The position numbers and the translations under genes are program-made. A stretch of DNA of 64,000 nucleotides from Planctomycetaceae bacterium. GTDB taxonomy: Bacteria > Planctomycetota > Planctomycetia > Planctomycetales > Planctomycetaceae. Within the stretch, counting starts at the first letter, position 1, and each line of letters begins with the position of its first letter. Location: contig JAWKTX010000003.1 in the NCBI GenBank assembly GCA_041398825.1, positions 496,001 through 560,000 on the forward strand, written 5' to 3'. This document shows positions 8,956 through 18,664 of the stretch, piece after piece. Under the pieces are notes generated by a model that had not been told where the DNA came from, made no database searches, and worked only from the letters and a program-made list of their open reading frames with translations.

Positions 8956-11931
8956 CTATGGCTTCCTGGCGACCGGGGTCGACTGCTGATTGACGAGGAA
9001 CTCCAGCAGCGAAGCAATCTCATGATCGCTGAGTTCTTCAAGCAGTCGTTCAGGCATCATTGACACGGCTTGCCGATTCATTTCTTCAATCTCGATCTGC
9101 GGTATCTCATGTATCTCTGATTTTGCATCTCGCAGGACCAGTGTTGCATCCGTTCGTGAGACGATGATTCCGGTGAAGGCTCTGCCGTCTTTAGTGATGG
9201 AGGTCCATGTTTCGAACTCTGGTTCGATGTGTCGGGATGGTTCCAGAAGGCTCTCCAGAATCTTTTGACGCGTCAGTCTCTTTCCAACATCGTCCAGTGC
9301 CGGGCCTACCGTCCCTCCGTCGCCGTGCAGCTGATGGCAGGACTTGCACTGCAACCGTTTGTGTGCGAACAGCATCTGCCCATTCTCCGGATTTCCGTTG
9401 AGTGTGAGTATCTGATCGGGAGAGATCCGGTGGCGAACTTTGATGCGGAATTCTGCCGGCTGCAGGTGATCGAACAGACCTCTGATTTCCGGCGATGCTT
9501 CGCGTGCGACTTTCAGGATTCTGTCTCGCTGCGGGAGGTCGACTGATCCATCTTCGATAGCCATCAGTAGTTGTATTGCCTGACTGGTGTCCTTCAATTC
9601 TACCGCTCGCCGGATTTCTTCAGGATTGTATTTTTCGATATGCCGGGGCTCATTCTCCAGGGATTCAATCCAGGTTCGCACCAGTCGGATCCCCTCGACA
9701 TCAGGCCGCGTTGATCCGATATGCGGCATGTGGCCTCGACCTGTGACGGCAAGCCTGTACAGCAACACGGATGATGCTGGCTGGCCAGGTCGAATCAATG
9801 CCGGGTTTGTTAACCCAAACGTCCCCTGAGCAGGTGGAGAATCGATGAGCCCCATGCGGTCGACGGCGATATCCTGACGAAGATCAATTGTTGCCGTTCC
9901 GCCCGCTCCGTTCTGGTGACAGTGGGCGCAGTTGACGTCCAGGTAGCTTCGGGCAGCTTTCATAACACCGGGCACGCTGTTCGGTTCGAGTCCGCGGTCC
10001 TGATTCAAAAGGCGGCCCTGCGCCCGGTGCAGTCGATGAGAAGACTCGCTTTCAGGAATGTCCCCTGTAAGCCACCCCAGTTCCTTCAGGGTCTGCAACT
10101 GATGCGCGGGTTTGTCTGTGTTCAGTTGCGGAATTGTGAAGGCAAGGAGCCCGCCGATCCACTGATTGTGACACCGCTGACACTCACCACGGGAATGCAC
10201 AGGCCAGTTCTGACGGTCTGAGAAGTTGCCATAATCCCTGAGTTTGATCAGTGTTCCTTCTGCAGGAGAAAGGATGGCGTCCGTTTGCTGCGGATTCCAG
10301 ACATACGAATACCCTTTCCAGTCATGTCCGTCGAAATGCAGCACCTGAGTTTCCAGTCGGATGTCCCGTCCGGAATCATCCGTGAGCGTGATGGTCTTCG
10401 CCAGTACCGAATCTGTTGCGAAACGCATCCGTTCTCGAAGCATCCAGTTGTCCCGGCGGACAGGGTTACGAAGCACCTGAATGGGCTCTGTGCCGGGAAC
10501 GGCGAGCAGCCGACTTGATTGTGCCCCGTCTGCCCATTCCGGCAACTGGATCTCGAACGGCAGCACACCATCTGCAGGAGTCAGTGACCGTGTGTCGTCA
10601 AAGATACCGGTCTGTGTCAGGCTTTGCGGGAATTCCGTGTTGGCATCCCGGGAGGGATTTCGCCTGAACTCATGCAGTGTTCCATCGTCGTAGTCGAGCA
10701 ACAGGAGTTCACCGGAGGCATCTTCGGCAAAAGCAACCAGTCGCAGCGACGGAGCAACCAGGTCCGTGAGCGTGACCATTTTTCTGCCGTCAAATTCTGC
10801 GCTCCAGATTCGCCGAGTCTCAAAATCACCGAAGATATAAGTCCCCGTGAGTTCCGGAAACCGATGGCCTCGGTAAACGTAGCCACCGGTAACGGAAGCT
10901 GCATCCGTGTGAGGAAGTGCTATGGCCGGCGGCAGGATTTCGGTTGGTCCGCGACGAGCATCCGGTCTTACAGGCTGCGGTCCCTCCATGATGCTCCATC
11001 CGAAATTGCCCCCACGTTGGACGCGATAGACCATTTCGTATAGTTCCCAGCCGACGTCGCCGACCCACAATTCGCCATCCGGAGCGAACGTCATCTTCCA
11101 GGGATTTCGAAATCCATAAGACCAGATTTCGCCTCGCGCTCCGGCCACATCAACGAATGGATTGTCCGGGGGAATTGTGTACAACGGATGCCCCGATCCG
11201 TCTTCTGTCGAAACCTGTATTCGCATGATTGTCGAAAGAAGGTTTGAAATGTCCTGACCTGCGTCACGCGGGTCAGGCGGGTTGGGAACTTCTCCGTCGC
11301 CAGCGGAGATGTACAGGCAACTATCGGGACCGAATTCCAGACACGCACCGTTGTGACCGCCCTGAAGCCATGTCAGCAGAAGTTGTTCGCTGGTGGGATC
11401 ACAGCGCGGAATTCCTTCACCATCGATTGTGACGCGGTAACGCACCAGACGCGTTCCGTCTTCAAGGTGATTGCCCGGTTGTTTTGATCGCAGTGTGTAC
11501 GTCACCCAGCAGAACGGAACATCCGGGAACTTCGGATGAAATGCCAGTCCGTAAACATCCTGAATTCCCGCGGCTCCGGAGTGGGGAGTTAGTCTCGGCC
11601 ATTCATCCCTCAGGTTCAGAAAGACATTAGGCTTGTCTGTCTTGTCGTCGTCCGGAAATGAGTAGATTCGGCCGCTCTGTTCTGCGACGTACAGCCGTTT
11701 AGCTTGCGGGTCGGTACGAACCAGCAGTGGACGTTCAAACTTCAGATGCGGAAACCGACGGGCAGTCATGAGGGGCGGGGCTGGATCAGGCGAACCGGTG
11801 ATTCGAGACGTCGTCCATACAGACTGGGATCGTAAAGGAATTTGCAGGGCCGGTTCCTGCGAAGATGCGGTTGGGGAAATCAACCACTGCAAGAACAGGA
11901 CGCACGCGATCGGTCGGAGGACTGAATTCAC
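8956..11931 (-). CDS. Secreted propeller dehydrogenase-like protein with three c-type haem sites
   Basis: A 991-residue protein with an N-terminal signal peptide (cleavage near 24, ...TASSQEP). Residues about 55-425 form a glucose/sorbosone dehydrogenase-type beta-propeller; GLAFHPKF, GACLEFGPDSCLYISAGDG and SYGFRNPWKMTFAP are typical. Residues about 440-760 resemble the SO2930/HNE_0200-type dihaem module, with CQRCH at 584-588 and CAHCH at 668-672. The last 140 residues match the planctomycete haem-binding domain (TIGR02603 type), with CKSCH at 862-866 and GPALDDVGKRLT. The likely role is periplasmic oxidation of a sugar or alcohol with electron transfer through the haems; the substrate is unknown. 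The gene follows the sulfatase fusion by 81 bp on the same strand and shares its C-terminal haem domain type, so the pair may be co-expressed. Confidence 0.88.
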   Translation of the reverse strand: MNSVLRPIACVLFLQWLISPTASSQEPALQIPLRSQSVWTTSRITGSPDPAPPLMTARRFPHLKFERPLLVRTDPQAKRLYVAEQSGRIYSFPDDDKTDKPNVFLNLRDEWPRLTPHSGAAGIQDVYGLAFHPKFPDVPFCWVTYTLRSKQPGNHLEDGTRLVRYRVTIDGEGIPRCDPTSEQLLLTWLQGGHNGACLEFGPDSCLYISAGDGEVPNPPDPRDAGQDISNLLSTIMRIQVSTEDGSGHPLYTIPPDNPFVDVAGARGEIWSYGFRNPWKMTFAPDGELWVGDVGWELYEMVYRVQRGGNFGWSIMEGPQPVRPDARRGPTEILPPAIALPHTDAASVTGGYVYRGHRFPELTGTYIFGDFETRRIWSAEFDGRKMVTLTDLVAPSLRLVAFAEDASGELLLLDYDDGTLHEFRRNPSRDANTEFPQSLTQTGIFDDTRSLTPADGVLPFEIQLPEWADGAQSSRLLAVPGTEPIQVLRNPVRRDNWMLRERMRFATDSVLAKTITLTDDSGRDIRLETQVLHFDGHDWKGYSYVWNPQQTDAILSPAEGTLIKLRDYGNFSDRQNWPVHSRGECQRCHNQWIGGLLAFTIPQLNTDKPAHQLQTLKELGWLTGDIPESESSHRLHRAQGRLLNQDRGLEPNSVPGVMKAARSYLDVNCAHCHQNGAGGTATIDLRQDIAVDRMGLIDSPPAQGTFGLTNPALIRPGQPASSVLLYRLAVTGRGHMPHIGSTRPDVEGIRLVRTWIESLENEPRHIEKYNPEEIRRAVELKDTSQAIQLLMAIEDGSVDLPQRDRILKVAREASPEIRGLFDHLQPAEFRIKVRHRISPDQILTLNGNPENGQMLFAHKRLQCKSCHQLHGDGGTVGPALDDVGKRLTRQKILESLLEPSRHIEPEFETWTSITKDGRAFTGIIVSRTDATLVLRDAKSEIHEIPQIEIEEMNRQAVSMMPERLLEELSDHEIASLLEFLVNQQSTPVARKP

Positions 11932-12012
11932 AATTGTCGGCTCCCAATACTTAATACTTATTCACCCGCGTTGAATGTCTGTCTTTGGGTATTGATTCTC
12001 CAGGGAGCTGGA

Positions 12013-15000
12013 TCATCGAAGACTCTGCAGCCACGCCACAAGGTCTGCGATCTGCTGCGGAGTCAGAGTTTCATCAAGACCCTTGGGCATGATCGACACT
12101 GTCGACAGCACCAGTTCGTCCACGTCGCTGCGAGCCACCGTTACCGGATCGCCTGTGCTCTGCTGAATTGTGATTTCCTGTGCCGTGTCCTTGACCACCA
12201 GTCCGGAAAAACTGCGGCCGGACGTTGTCACCAGAGTATAAGGTTCATATTGCCTGACGATCGTAGCCGACGGAAACAGGATGGATTCCAGCAGGTCTTT
12301 CGGAGTTCGACTGGCGCCGATTTTGGTCAGATCCGGGCCGACGCGTTTGCCCAGCAGTTCGCCGTTGCCCTGCGTTCCCACCACATGACACGTGGCACAC
12401 TTGGCTTTTTCGCCGAAAAATACTTCTCGGCCGGCAGCCGGATTACCATTCTTCAGCAGACCGACAACGGCATCCAGTTTCAATAACTTTTGTTGTTCAG
12501 CCGCTTCCATCCGATCCAGCAGCGCGTTGGCTCGCTCATGCAGTTCCGACGGAAAGCGTTTGACGATTTCCGATACTGTGAGCGCGGGAAGGCTGTTGAG
12601 CGACCTCGCGTTTTCGATGTTGTCCAGAAACGCAGTGGCCTGTGCGGGGGTCAGACTTCCGCTGAACAGTGAAACCAGGTCGTTGAGTTGCTGTGGCCCC
12701 GCATTAGGAAGCTGTCCTGTCAGGGCCTCCAGTTGAGCCGCGTTGACTCCGGAAGATGCCAGCAGTCTGGCCGCTTCAACCGAACCCGGACCACTGGCCG
12801 ACAGGACGTCGACCACCAGGGCAAACGCATCGTCGGGCAAGCCACGAGCCTGACCTGCGGCTGCTGTTAAAGCCTGTGCTCGGATCAGCGGCGGGGTGTC
12901 TGGATCGCCAGCGAGTGTCGCCAGCACCTGCTTGATCCTGTCGCCGTTGATCCGCCGGGCGGAATTTAAGGCGAGAAGAAAATGTTCGCTGCTGAAGTCG
13001 CGGTCTGCCATCGCGGCTGCGACGGTGTCCTGCATTTGTGGGATGCTGGCAATCGCCGGAATGTCAGTGATCAGCGACAACAGAAACTGCTTAAATTCGG
13101 CCGGGCACTCGCGATCGCTCAGAGTAAAATTGATAGCAGATTGAACGTCGGCATCCGAGCCGAAATGTCGAAGAGCAAACTCAATGGCGGAGTGAACAGA
13201 ATCAACTGTTGCACGATCAGTGTCTGACGTTTGCTTCAGCCACAACGGCAACTGTTGAGTCAGCTGTTTCTGAACCTGCTGTTGCAGCGTTGTATTCTGT
13301 TGCAGCTTCGCACGTGTCAGTACGCGGTTCAGTAGACTCACGGCGTGTGCTGAAAGACGCGGTTGCGTCAGGGCGGTGACGATCTGCTGAATCGTGGCCT
13401 TCGACGCCGAATTCTTCTCGACAAGGATGTTGATCAGGTCAAGTCGAATCCCGTCACTGCTGTCGGCTAGTTTCTGAATGGTGTCCGGTTCGGCCTGTTC
13501 GATTAAAGCATACTGGCGAGCATGATCTTCTTCTCGATCTGCTTCGCCGGGAAACGAAAATACACCCTGAGCCCAAAGCGCGGCTGTCATCTCGTCGCCT
13601 TCCACTTGCCCGGCCGCTACGGCCGCCTGACGTCTGACCGCGGGATGCGAATCGTTCAGACGATTTATCAACGCGTCTTTCGCGGAAGGATCGGGCAGCA
13701 CCGAAAGCGCATAACACGCCGTCTGACGAATGCTCCCATCCCGATCCGACAACGCCGCGATGATTGCCTGCCGAGCAACACCCGCCGAAGCATTCGACAG
13801 GCCGCTGCTCATCGCATTGGACGTTAGAAGGTAGCCGTCACTTTCCGAGTGACGTGGCGTCGCGGGATTGGGCTGGGTGGTTCGATCGACATTGTCGTCC
13901 CGGACAGCTTTCGCAAGATCCAGACTTTGTTTATTGGCGGCTGAAGAGCCGGGTGTGGAATCGTGGTTCATTCGGGCGATCGTTCTGCGCGGCTCATCAC
14001 CCGGTGCAATAATGGCTACTTTGGATTCGCCTCTTTGGCCCAGCAATCTGGTCAGTGCCCAGATTGCATTCTGTCGGGCCAGAATGTCGCCGTTCTTTGC
14101 CGTTGATGCCAATTGCGGAATCACCGCATCGCCTCGACGCACACATTCTTCAATGGCTTTTTCGCGAACGGCATAACGCGTGTCTTTCAAATCCTGAATC
14201 AGTTGAGCGACAGTGCGTTCTGCCCAGTCGATGCGGTTGCCACGCGGGTCGACCTGGGGTGTCATGCCGTTTCGGACAATGCGATAGATGCCGCCCCTGA
14301 TGTCCGGCTTGGCAATCTGTGATGTCGGACAGCCTCGATAGAACCAGCCGCCGGTATCAACCACCAGAAGACTTCCGTCGGCGTCTTCCAGCACGTCGGT
14401 GGGATGGAAGTCGCGACTGTTGCAGGACAGAAATTCGCGTTCGGTGCAGGCATACGTGCTGCCGCTGCGTTCCAGTTCGACTCGCACGACTTTGCCCAGA
14501 TTAAACTGCGTTGCAAAGAAGTTATCGCCCCAATTGTGATTCATGCCTCCGCTGCGGTAGCGCGTAGTCCCGGAAATTGCGACATGGCCGAACTTGTGAA
14601 TCGGTCCCAGCAGATCGCCCGTGACTTTTAGTTCGTCCAGCACAGCTTCGCGATGAGGGTACGCTCCGCCGTATTGCCAGTGCACCAGGCAATCAATGCG
14701 CGGCCGCGTGTACAGGATGTTGACGGTGCCGATGATGTCGCCCTCGTCGGTGAAGTCGACTTCCACCGGGTTGTCCATGCCTCCGCCGCAATGAATGCGC
14801 ACATCGCTTCCATCCGGCCAGCAACTGAAGATATACGATCCCTTGCGTTTGCTGGTGACGTTGCCGTCCTTGTCTTTGAATTCGTGACCATGGTAGCCGT
14901 CGCACCAGTAGATGCGTCCGCTGGGATGTTTGAAGCAACCATGAATGCTGGCCGCGTTGCCCGTGTAACCGAAGCTGTCAACAAGGATTTCTCGCTTGTC

Positions 15001-16863
15001 TGCCTTGCCGTCGCCGGTGGTATCTTCCAGTCGCCAGATGTTCGGCGGCGACGCAACATACAGCGCGCCGTCGTGCCAGGTTCCTCCCATCGGAAACGTC
15101 ATCCTGTCTGCAAAGATCGTGGACTTGTCGAAGACTCCGTCTCCATCCTGATCTTCCAGCATGCGGATCTCGTTGGGCAGGTTCTTTTCGAGTTCCTCTG
15201 CCGACATATTGACTCCGGCACCATCGCACACGAATAGTCGGCCCCGGTCGTCAAAGCAGCCCATGGTCGGATGATTGACCAGCGGCGGACCGGCGATCAG
15301 CTGCGAAGAAAATCCTTCGGGCAGAGTGAATTGTTTGGTTTCGAAGTCGACGGGCACAGGTGGCGGCGGTGTGGGTTCGGCCTGGGCGATCTCTTCTTCG
15401 ACTCCGTCGTAGATGATGCTCTGAGAACCACCGCCGTTGTAGAGATCGTATTTGGGGGATGCGTATTTGGCGAAGAAGACGTCCAGTCGCTGACGGAGCG
15501 AGTGCAGTACGTCGGCGTGTTCCGGATCTCGAATCAGATTGTTGAATTCCTGCGGATCGTTATGCAAATCGTAAAGCTCGTCAGGGCCATTGGGATGGCG
15601 GTAGGTGTACTTCCAGTCGTTTGTCCGAATGCAGCGCAGCGCTTCGAATTCGTAGAAGACGGCGTCTTCGCCATCGGTTTCGATTGAGGCCAATGCCGGT
15701 GGGTCGACGCGAAGTTCATTGACAAAACTCGTTCCCGGTGAGGCCGGTTCGTCAAGGGGCTTATCTGCCACAATACCCAGGTGATCAAGCAGAGTGTTGT
15801 AGATGTCATAGTTCGCGACCAGCTTGCTACTGCGTTTCCCGGCCGCGATTTTCCCTGGCTGCCGCACGATCAACGGAATCTTCATCATGCCATCAACAGC
15901 GGTCACCGGGCGAGTGTGATCGCCCATGCCGAAGAAGCCGCCGTGTCCGCCAACCCAGCCCTGATCGGCCATGAAGATCACGACCGTGTTGTCGTCCAGA
16001 CCGTTGGCTTGTAGTGTCGCAATGATGGTACCGACGCCATCGTCGATGCCGCTCACTTCGGTGGCGACTCGCTGGATCGAAACCGGGTTGTTCTGGTAGT
16101 CGCGGTTGTGAAGCTGCCACGGATGAGGCTTCTCACGCGGAAACGAGGGCAGCTCTTTGCCGCGATAAAATTCCGCATGCCGATTCTGGCCTTCGCGCAG
16201 CAACAGCCGACTCAACGAATACGGGCCGTTGTAGGCCAGAAACAGAAAGAACGGTTTGTCGTTCTTCGCTTCAATGAACTTCACGGCGTGTTTTGTCCAG
16301 AAGTCCGTCAGGTATTCGGGCTCTTTGCGCTGCTTGCTGTCTTCGATAATCATGGCGTCGTAGAAGGTCGACGTTCCGCCGTGAGGCATCGTGATCCAGT
16401 AGTCATCAAAACCTTCCTGTGGCGATTCGTTTCCGCCCAGATGCCACTTTCCCACCAGTCCACAGCGATAACCTTCGCGCTTCAGCACTTCCGGCAGCGA
16501 CGTGAATTCGTCCAGCGTGCATCTCGCTTCGGGCCCAGTTTGCAGTCGGCCTCCTCGAAGGAAACAATGAACACCGTGCTGAGACGGAATCAGGCCAGTC
16601 AGCGTGGTGGCTCGCGTGGGTGAACACACGGGGTTGCTGGCAAACGCGTTGTCAAACAGCGTACCTTCCGCGGCCAGTTGGTCGATGTTCGGCGTGCGAA
16701 TGTCATTGTTGCCGTAGCATCCCAGAGTCCATGCTCCGTGGTTGTCGGTCATGATCAGCACGACGTTAGGGCGTTCAGAATTGTGCAGCTCGATGGATGA
16801 TTCAACGGACGCTGTTGTGTTTGGTGCCAGAATCAGGGGCAGGAGGGGCAGCATGGAAAACAT
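12013..16863 (-). CDS. Giant fusion: sulfatase, PVC-type dehydrogenase, HEAT repeats, cytochrome c
   Basis: A 1616-residue protein. The start at 16863 is chosen because GGAGGA lies 7 bp upstream and a short signal-like segment follows (MFSMLPLLPLILAP); the frame is open for 65 more codons. Residues 31-480 are a type I sulfatase: NVVLIMTDNHG, the formylglycine motif CSPTR at 80-84, GKWHLG at 138-143 and FMADQGWVGGHGG. The usual second Asp of TDD is Asn41. After a Pro-rich linker (494-505), residues 506-900 are a PVC-type dehydrogenase propeller. Next come HEAT-like repeats interrupted by a Ser/Asn/Thr-rich insert. The C-terminus is a TIGR02603-type haem domain with CATCH at 1489-1493. A secreted enzyme that desulfates a glycan and oxidises the released sugar is a plausible inference. 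Confidence 0.88.
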   Translation of the reverse strand: MFSMLPLLPLILAPNTTASVESSIELHNSERPNVVLIMTDNHGAWTLGCYGNNDIRTPNIDQLAAEGTLFDNAFASNPVCSPTRATTLTGLIPSQHGVHCFLRGGRLQTGPEARCTLDEFTSLPEVLKREGYRCGLVGKWHLGGNESPQEGFDDYWITMPHGGTSTFYDAMIIEDSKQRKEPEYLTDFWTKHAVKFIEAKNDKPFFLFLAYNGPYSLSRLLLREGQNRHAEFYRGKELPSFPREKPHPWQLHNRDYQNNPVSIQRVATEVSGIDDGVGTIIATLQANGLDDNTVVIFMADQGWVGGHGGFFGMGDHTRPVTAVDGMMKIPLIVRQPGKIAAGKRSSKLVANYDIYNTLLDHLGIVADKPLDEPASPGTSFVNELRVDPPALASIETDGEDAVFYEFEALRCIRTNDWKYTYRHPNGPDELYDLHNDPQEFNNLIRDPEHADVLHSLRQRLDVFFAKYASPKYDLYNGGGSQSIIYDGVEEEIAQAEPTPPPPVPVDFETKQFTLPEGFSSQLIAGPPLVNHPTMGCFDDRGRLFVCDGAGVNMSAEELEKNLPNEIRMLEDQDGDGVFDKSTIFADRMTFPMGGTWHDGALYVASPPNIWRLEDTTGDGKADKREILVDSFGYTGNAASIHGCFKHPSGRIYWCDGYHGHEFKDKDGNVTSKRKGSYIFSCWPDGSDVRIHCGGGMDNPVEVDFTDEGDIIGTVNILYTRPRIDCLVHWQYGGAYPHREAVLDELKVTGDLLGPIHKFGHVAISGTTRYRSGGMNHNWGDNFFATQFNLGKVVRVELERSGSTYACTEREFLSCNSRDFHPTDVLEDADGSLLVVDTGGWFYRGCPTSQIAKPDIRGGIYRIVRNGMTPQVDPRGNRIDWAERTVAQLIQDLKDTRYAVREKAIEECVRRGDAVIPQLASTAKNGDILARQNAIWALTRLLGQRGESKVAIIAPGDEPRRTIARMNHDSTPGSSAANKQSLDLAKAVRDDNVDRTTQPNPATPRHSESDGYLLTSNAMSSGLSNASAGVARQAIIAALSDRDGSIRQTACYALSVLPDPSAKDALINRLNDSHPAVRRQAAVAAGQVEGDEMTAALWAQGVFSFPGEADREEDHARQYALIEQAEPDTIQKLADSSDGIRLDLINILVEKNSASKATIQQIVTALTQPRLSAHAVSLLNRVLTRAKLQQNTTLQQQVQKQLTQQLPLWLKQTSDTDRATVDSVHSAIEFALRHFGSDADVQSAINFTLSDRECPAEFKQFLLSLITDIPAIASIPQMQDTVAAAMADRDFSSEHFLLALNSARRINGDRIKQVLATLAGDPDTPPLIRAQALTAAAGQARGLPDDAFALVVDVLSASGPGSVEAARLLASSGVNAAQLEALTGQLPNAGPQQLNDLVSLFSGSLTPAQATAFLDNIENARSLNSLPALTVSEIVKRFPSELHERANALLDRMEAAEQQKLLKLDAVVGLLKNGNPAAGREVFFGEKAKCATCHVVGTQGNGELLGKRVGPDLTKIGASRTPKDLLESILFPSATIVRQYEPYTLVTTSGRSFSGLVVKDTAQEITIQQSTGDPVTVARSDVDELVLSTVSIMPKGLDETLTPQQIADLVAWLQSLR

Positions 16864-17057
16864 TCGTGGGTCCTCCGATGGCGGGAATTGATGAGGTCGT
16901 CGCATTCTGACGGTATGGATCGTGTTTCCGCAATCAACAGCGGCGGTGGAGTCGTCAGCACCGGCCACAAAGTTGGTCTTTTGAGATTTCAGCAACCGTG
17001 CTAGGCTGCGACGGTTTGTCATCAGCACTTGCCGCCGCACTGTTTCGAGTTGTTCCA

Positions 17058-17180
17058 ATGAAGTACTTGCAGAAGGTACGCCGTTCGCCTGCAGAAACGA
17101 TTCTTCCCAACAGAATGGGACCTTGTCATACGCGCTGGAAGTCCGACAAGGGTGACAGGACGCGCTGTCATATCCGTTGA
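17058..17180 (+). other. Out-of-frame N-terminal part of the FkbM gene
   Basis: From ATG 17058, 40 codons run to a TGA at 17178-17180 in the frame one base off from the FkbM coding frame. The end of this peptide (RWKSDKGDRTRC) resembles the segment that precedes the SAM motif in FkbM proteins, and the next residues in the other frame (YPLTSQSVVLDLGG) continue it without a gap. Adding one base near 17168-17172 would restore a single 219-codon gene from 17058 to 17716. Confidence 0.6.
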
Positions 17181-17716
17181 CGTCCCAGTCGGTCGTTCTT
17201 GATCTGGGTGGATACCGTGGAGACTGGGCTGATCAGATTCATCGCCAATACGGGTCTCAGGTGCATGTTTTTGAGCCCGTGAAATCCTTTGCCAGCGGTA
17301 TTCGCGATCGTTTTGCATCGAACACGGCTATCCATGTTTACGATTTTGGTTTGGGTGCAAAAACACGTGACGAACAGATTTGTTTGTCGGCGGACGCCAG
17401 TTCGATCTTTCAGGGGGAAGGCGACAGCGAATCGATTCGGATTGTCGACATTGCTGAATGGATGCACGACCACGCCATTGGCCACGTCAGTTTGATGAAG
17501 GTGAACATCGAAGGCGGCGAGTACGAGTTGCTCGAACGAATTCTCGACAGTGGCCTGGAATCGAAGTTTGATGACATTCAGGTGCAGTTTCATCGTTTAG
17601 ATGAAGCATGCGAAGAACGAATGGATCGAATCCTGGACCGTCTTGCAGGCACGCACGAACCGACGTTTCAGTACCGTTTTGTCTGGGAAAACTGGAGGCT
17701 TCGTGACTGTGCCTGA
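17177..17716 (+). CDS. FkbM-family methyltransferase, apparently frameshifted near its N-terminus
   Basis: The readable frame gives 179 residues from a TTG with no good ribosome site. It contains the FkbM SAM-binding start VVLDLGGYRGDWADQI, then VHVFEPV, a middle segment with ADASSIF, and VSLMKVNIEGGEYELLERIL, the usual post-II and motif III region. FkbM enzymes O-methylate sugars and natural products. The N-terminal part of the family is missing from this frame but present one frame away at 17058-17180, so the gene carries a 1-base deletion, a sequencing error, or less likely a -1 recoding site. The last 14 bases overlap the next gene. It heads the plus-strand glycan cluster and is divergent from the sulfatase fusion. 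Confidence 0.75.
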   Translation: MTSQSVVLDLGGYRGDWADQIHRQYGSQVHVFEPVKSFASGIRDRFASNTAIHVYDFGLGAKTRDEQICLSADASSIFQGEGDSESIRIVDIAEWMHDHAIGHVSLMKVNIEGGEYELLERILDSGLESKFDDIQVQFHRLDEACEERMDRILDRLAGTHEPTFQYRFVWENWRLRDCA

Positions 17717-18635
17717 GTTGCCTCAAAATCGTACGCCGATCATTGCCTGCCTTCGCTACGGTGCATTAAAGAAGCATTTTACCAGGTTGTCGGAAGTCGA
17801 ATTCAGTCAGGTCGACTGGCCCCTGGGTGCCCCCGCGATCGGACGTCGCCTTGCGGACCTCTCTGCGAATGATCACGTTCTTCTGCCTGCAAGCAGTCGA
17901 GCAGCAACTGTTAGTCGGGCTGGTTTGAGTTGTGGTGTCTCACTGATGCTGGCAGAACCGGAGTGCATAAAACCCAACTTTTATCGGCTGCTGCCAGCGT
18001 TTGCCCCACGGTTCGATCATGTACTGACTCACAGCACTCGTGTGTTGACGGGCTTGAGAAACGCCTTGTTTCTCGCGCATGGAGATTCGCTGGACTTGCC
18101 GTCACACGATATGCCTCGAACAGAAAAAAACGGCCGGATTTCAATCATTGCTTCCGGCAAGGCCTACACCGTTGGACAAAGACTGCGGCACCAGATTGTC
18201 GAGTGGGCAAAGTCGCACGTGAGCGACCTTAGCGTGTTCGGTCGTCAGTACCATCCAATCGATGACAAGTCGCAGGGGCTGTCACCGTTTATGTTTTCGG
18301 TGGCCATTGAGAATTCGCAGTCGCCCGGTTATTTCACGGAAAAACTCATCGATTGCCTGCTTTGCCACACCATCCCTGTGTATTGGGGCGCACCTGATAT
18401 CTGTCATTTCTTCGATCCTCGCGGGCTGGTTATCTGTCGAACCGAGAAGGAACTTCGGGATGCCGTCGTTTCAGTTGACGAAGCCGAGTATCGGTCTCGG
18501 GAGCCGTGGCTTGAGATGAATCGGCAGCGAGCGTTGACCTATTTGAATTACCCAAAGCGGGCGGCAGAAATCATCGCCGGACTTCAGATGTCGGGCGGTG
18601 CAGTCAGTGCTGCAGAAACTCGAAACGCTGCCTGA
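17703..18635 (+). CDS. Glycosyltransferase family 10 (fucosyltransferase)-like protein
   Basis: About 310 residues from GTG 17703 (GTG 17709 is an alternative); the frame is open further upstream, but that part lies inside the FkbM gene. The C-terminal half carries the GT10 donor-binding signature: FMFSVAIENSQSPGYFTEKL (about residues 196-215), then IPVYWGAP (224-231) and an FFDPRGLVIC strand. In alpha-1,3-fucosyltransferases these residues bind GDP-fucose. The N-terminal acceptor-side half is poorly conserved, as expected. It probably adds a 6-deoxyhexose to a surface glycan. The nucleotide sugar need not be GDP-fucose, since this cluster makes a CDP-sugar. The next gene starts 29 bp downstream. 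Confidence 0.78.
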   Translation: MTVPELPQNRTPIIACLRYGALKKHFTRLSEVEFSQVDWPLGAPAIGRRLADLSANDHVLLPASSRAATVSRAGLSCGVSLMLAEPECIKPNFYRLLPAFAPRFDHVLTHSTRVLTGLRNALFLAHGDSLDLPSHDMPRTEKNGRISIIASGKAYTVGQRLRHQIVEWAKSHVSDLSVFGRQYHPIDDKSQGLSPFMFSVAIENSQSPGYFTEKLIDCLLCHTIPVYWGAPDICHFFDPRGLVICRTEKELRDAVVSVDEAEYRSREPWLEMNRQRALTYLNYPKRAAEIIAGLQMSGGAVSAAETRNAA

Positions 18636-18664
18636 GCAAAGGACCTGCCACACAGGGTTGAACC

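Noticed and set aside
12392..12736. Plus-strand frames inside the sulfatase fusion (for example 114 codons here)
   Set aside because: They lie wholly within a clear long gene on the other strand; composition follows from the codon pattern of that gene.
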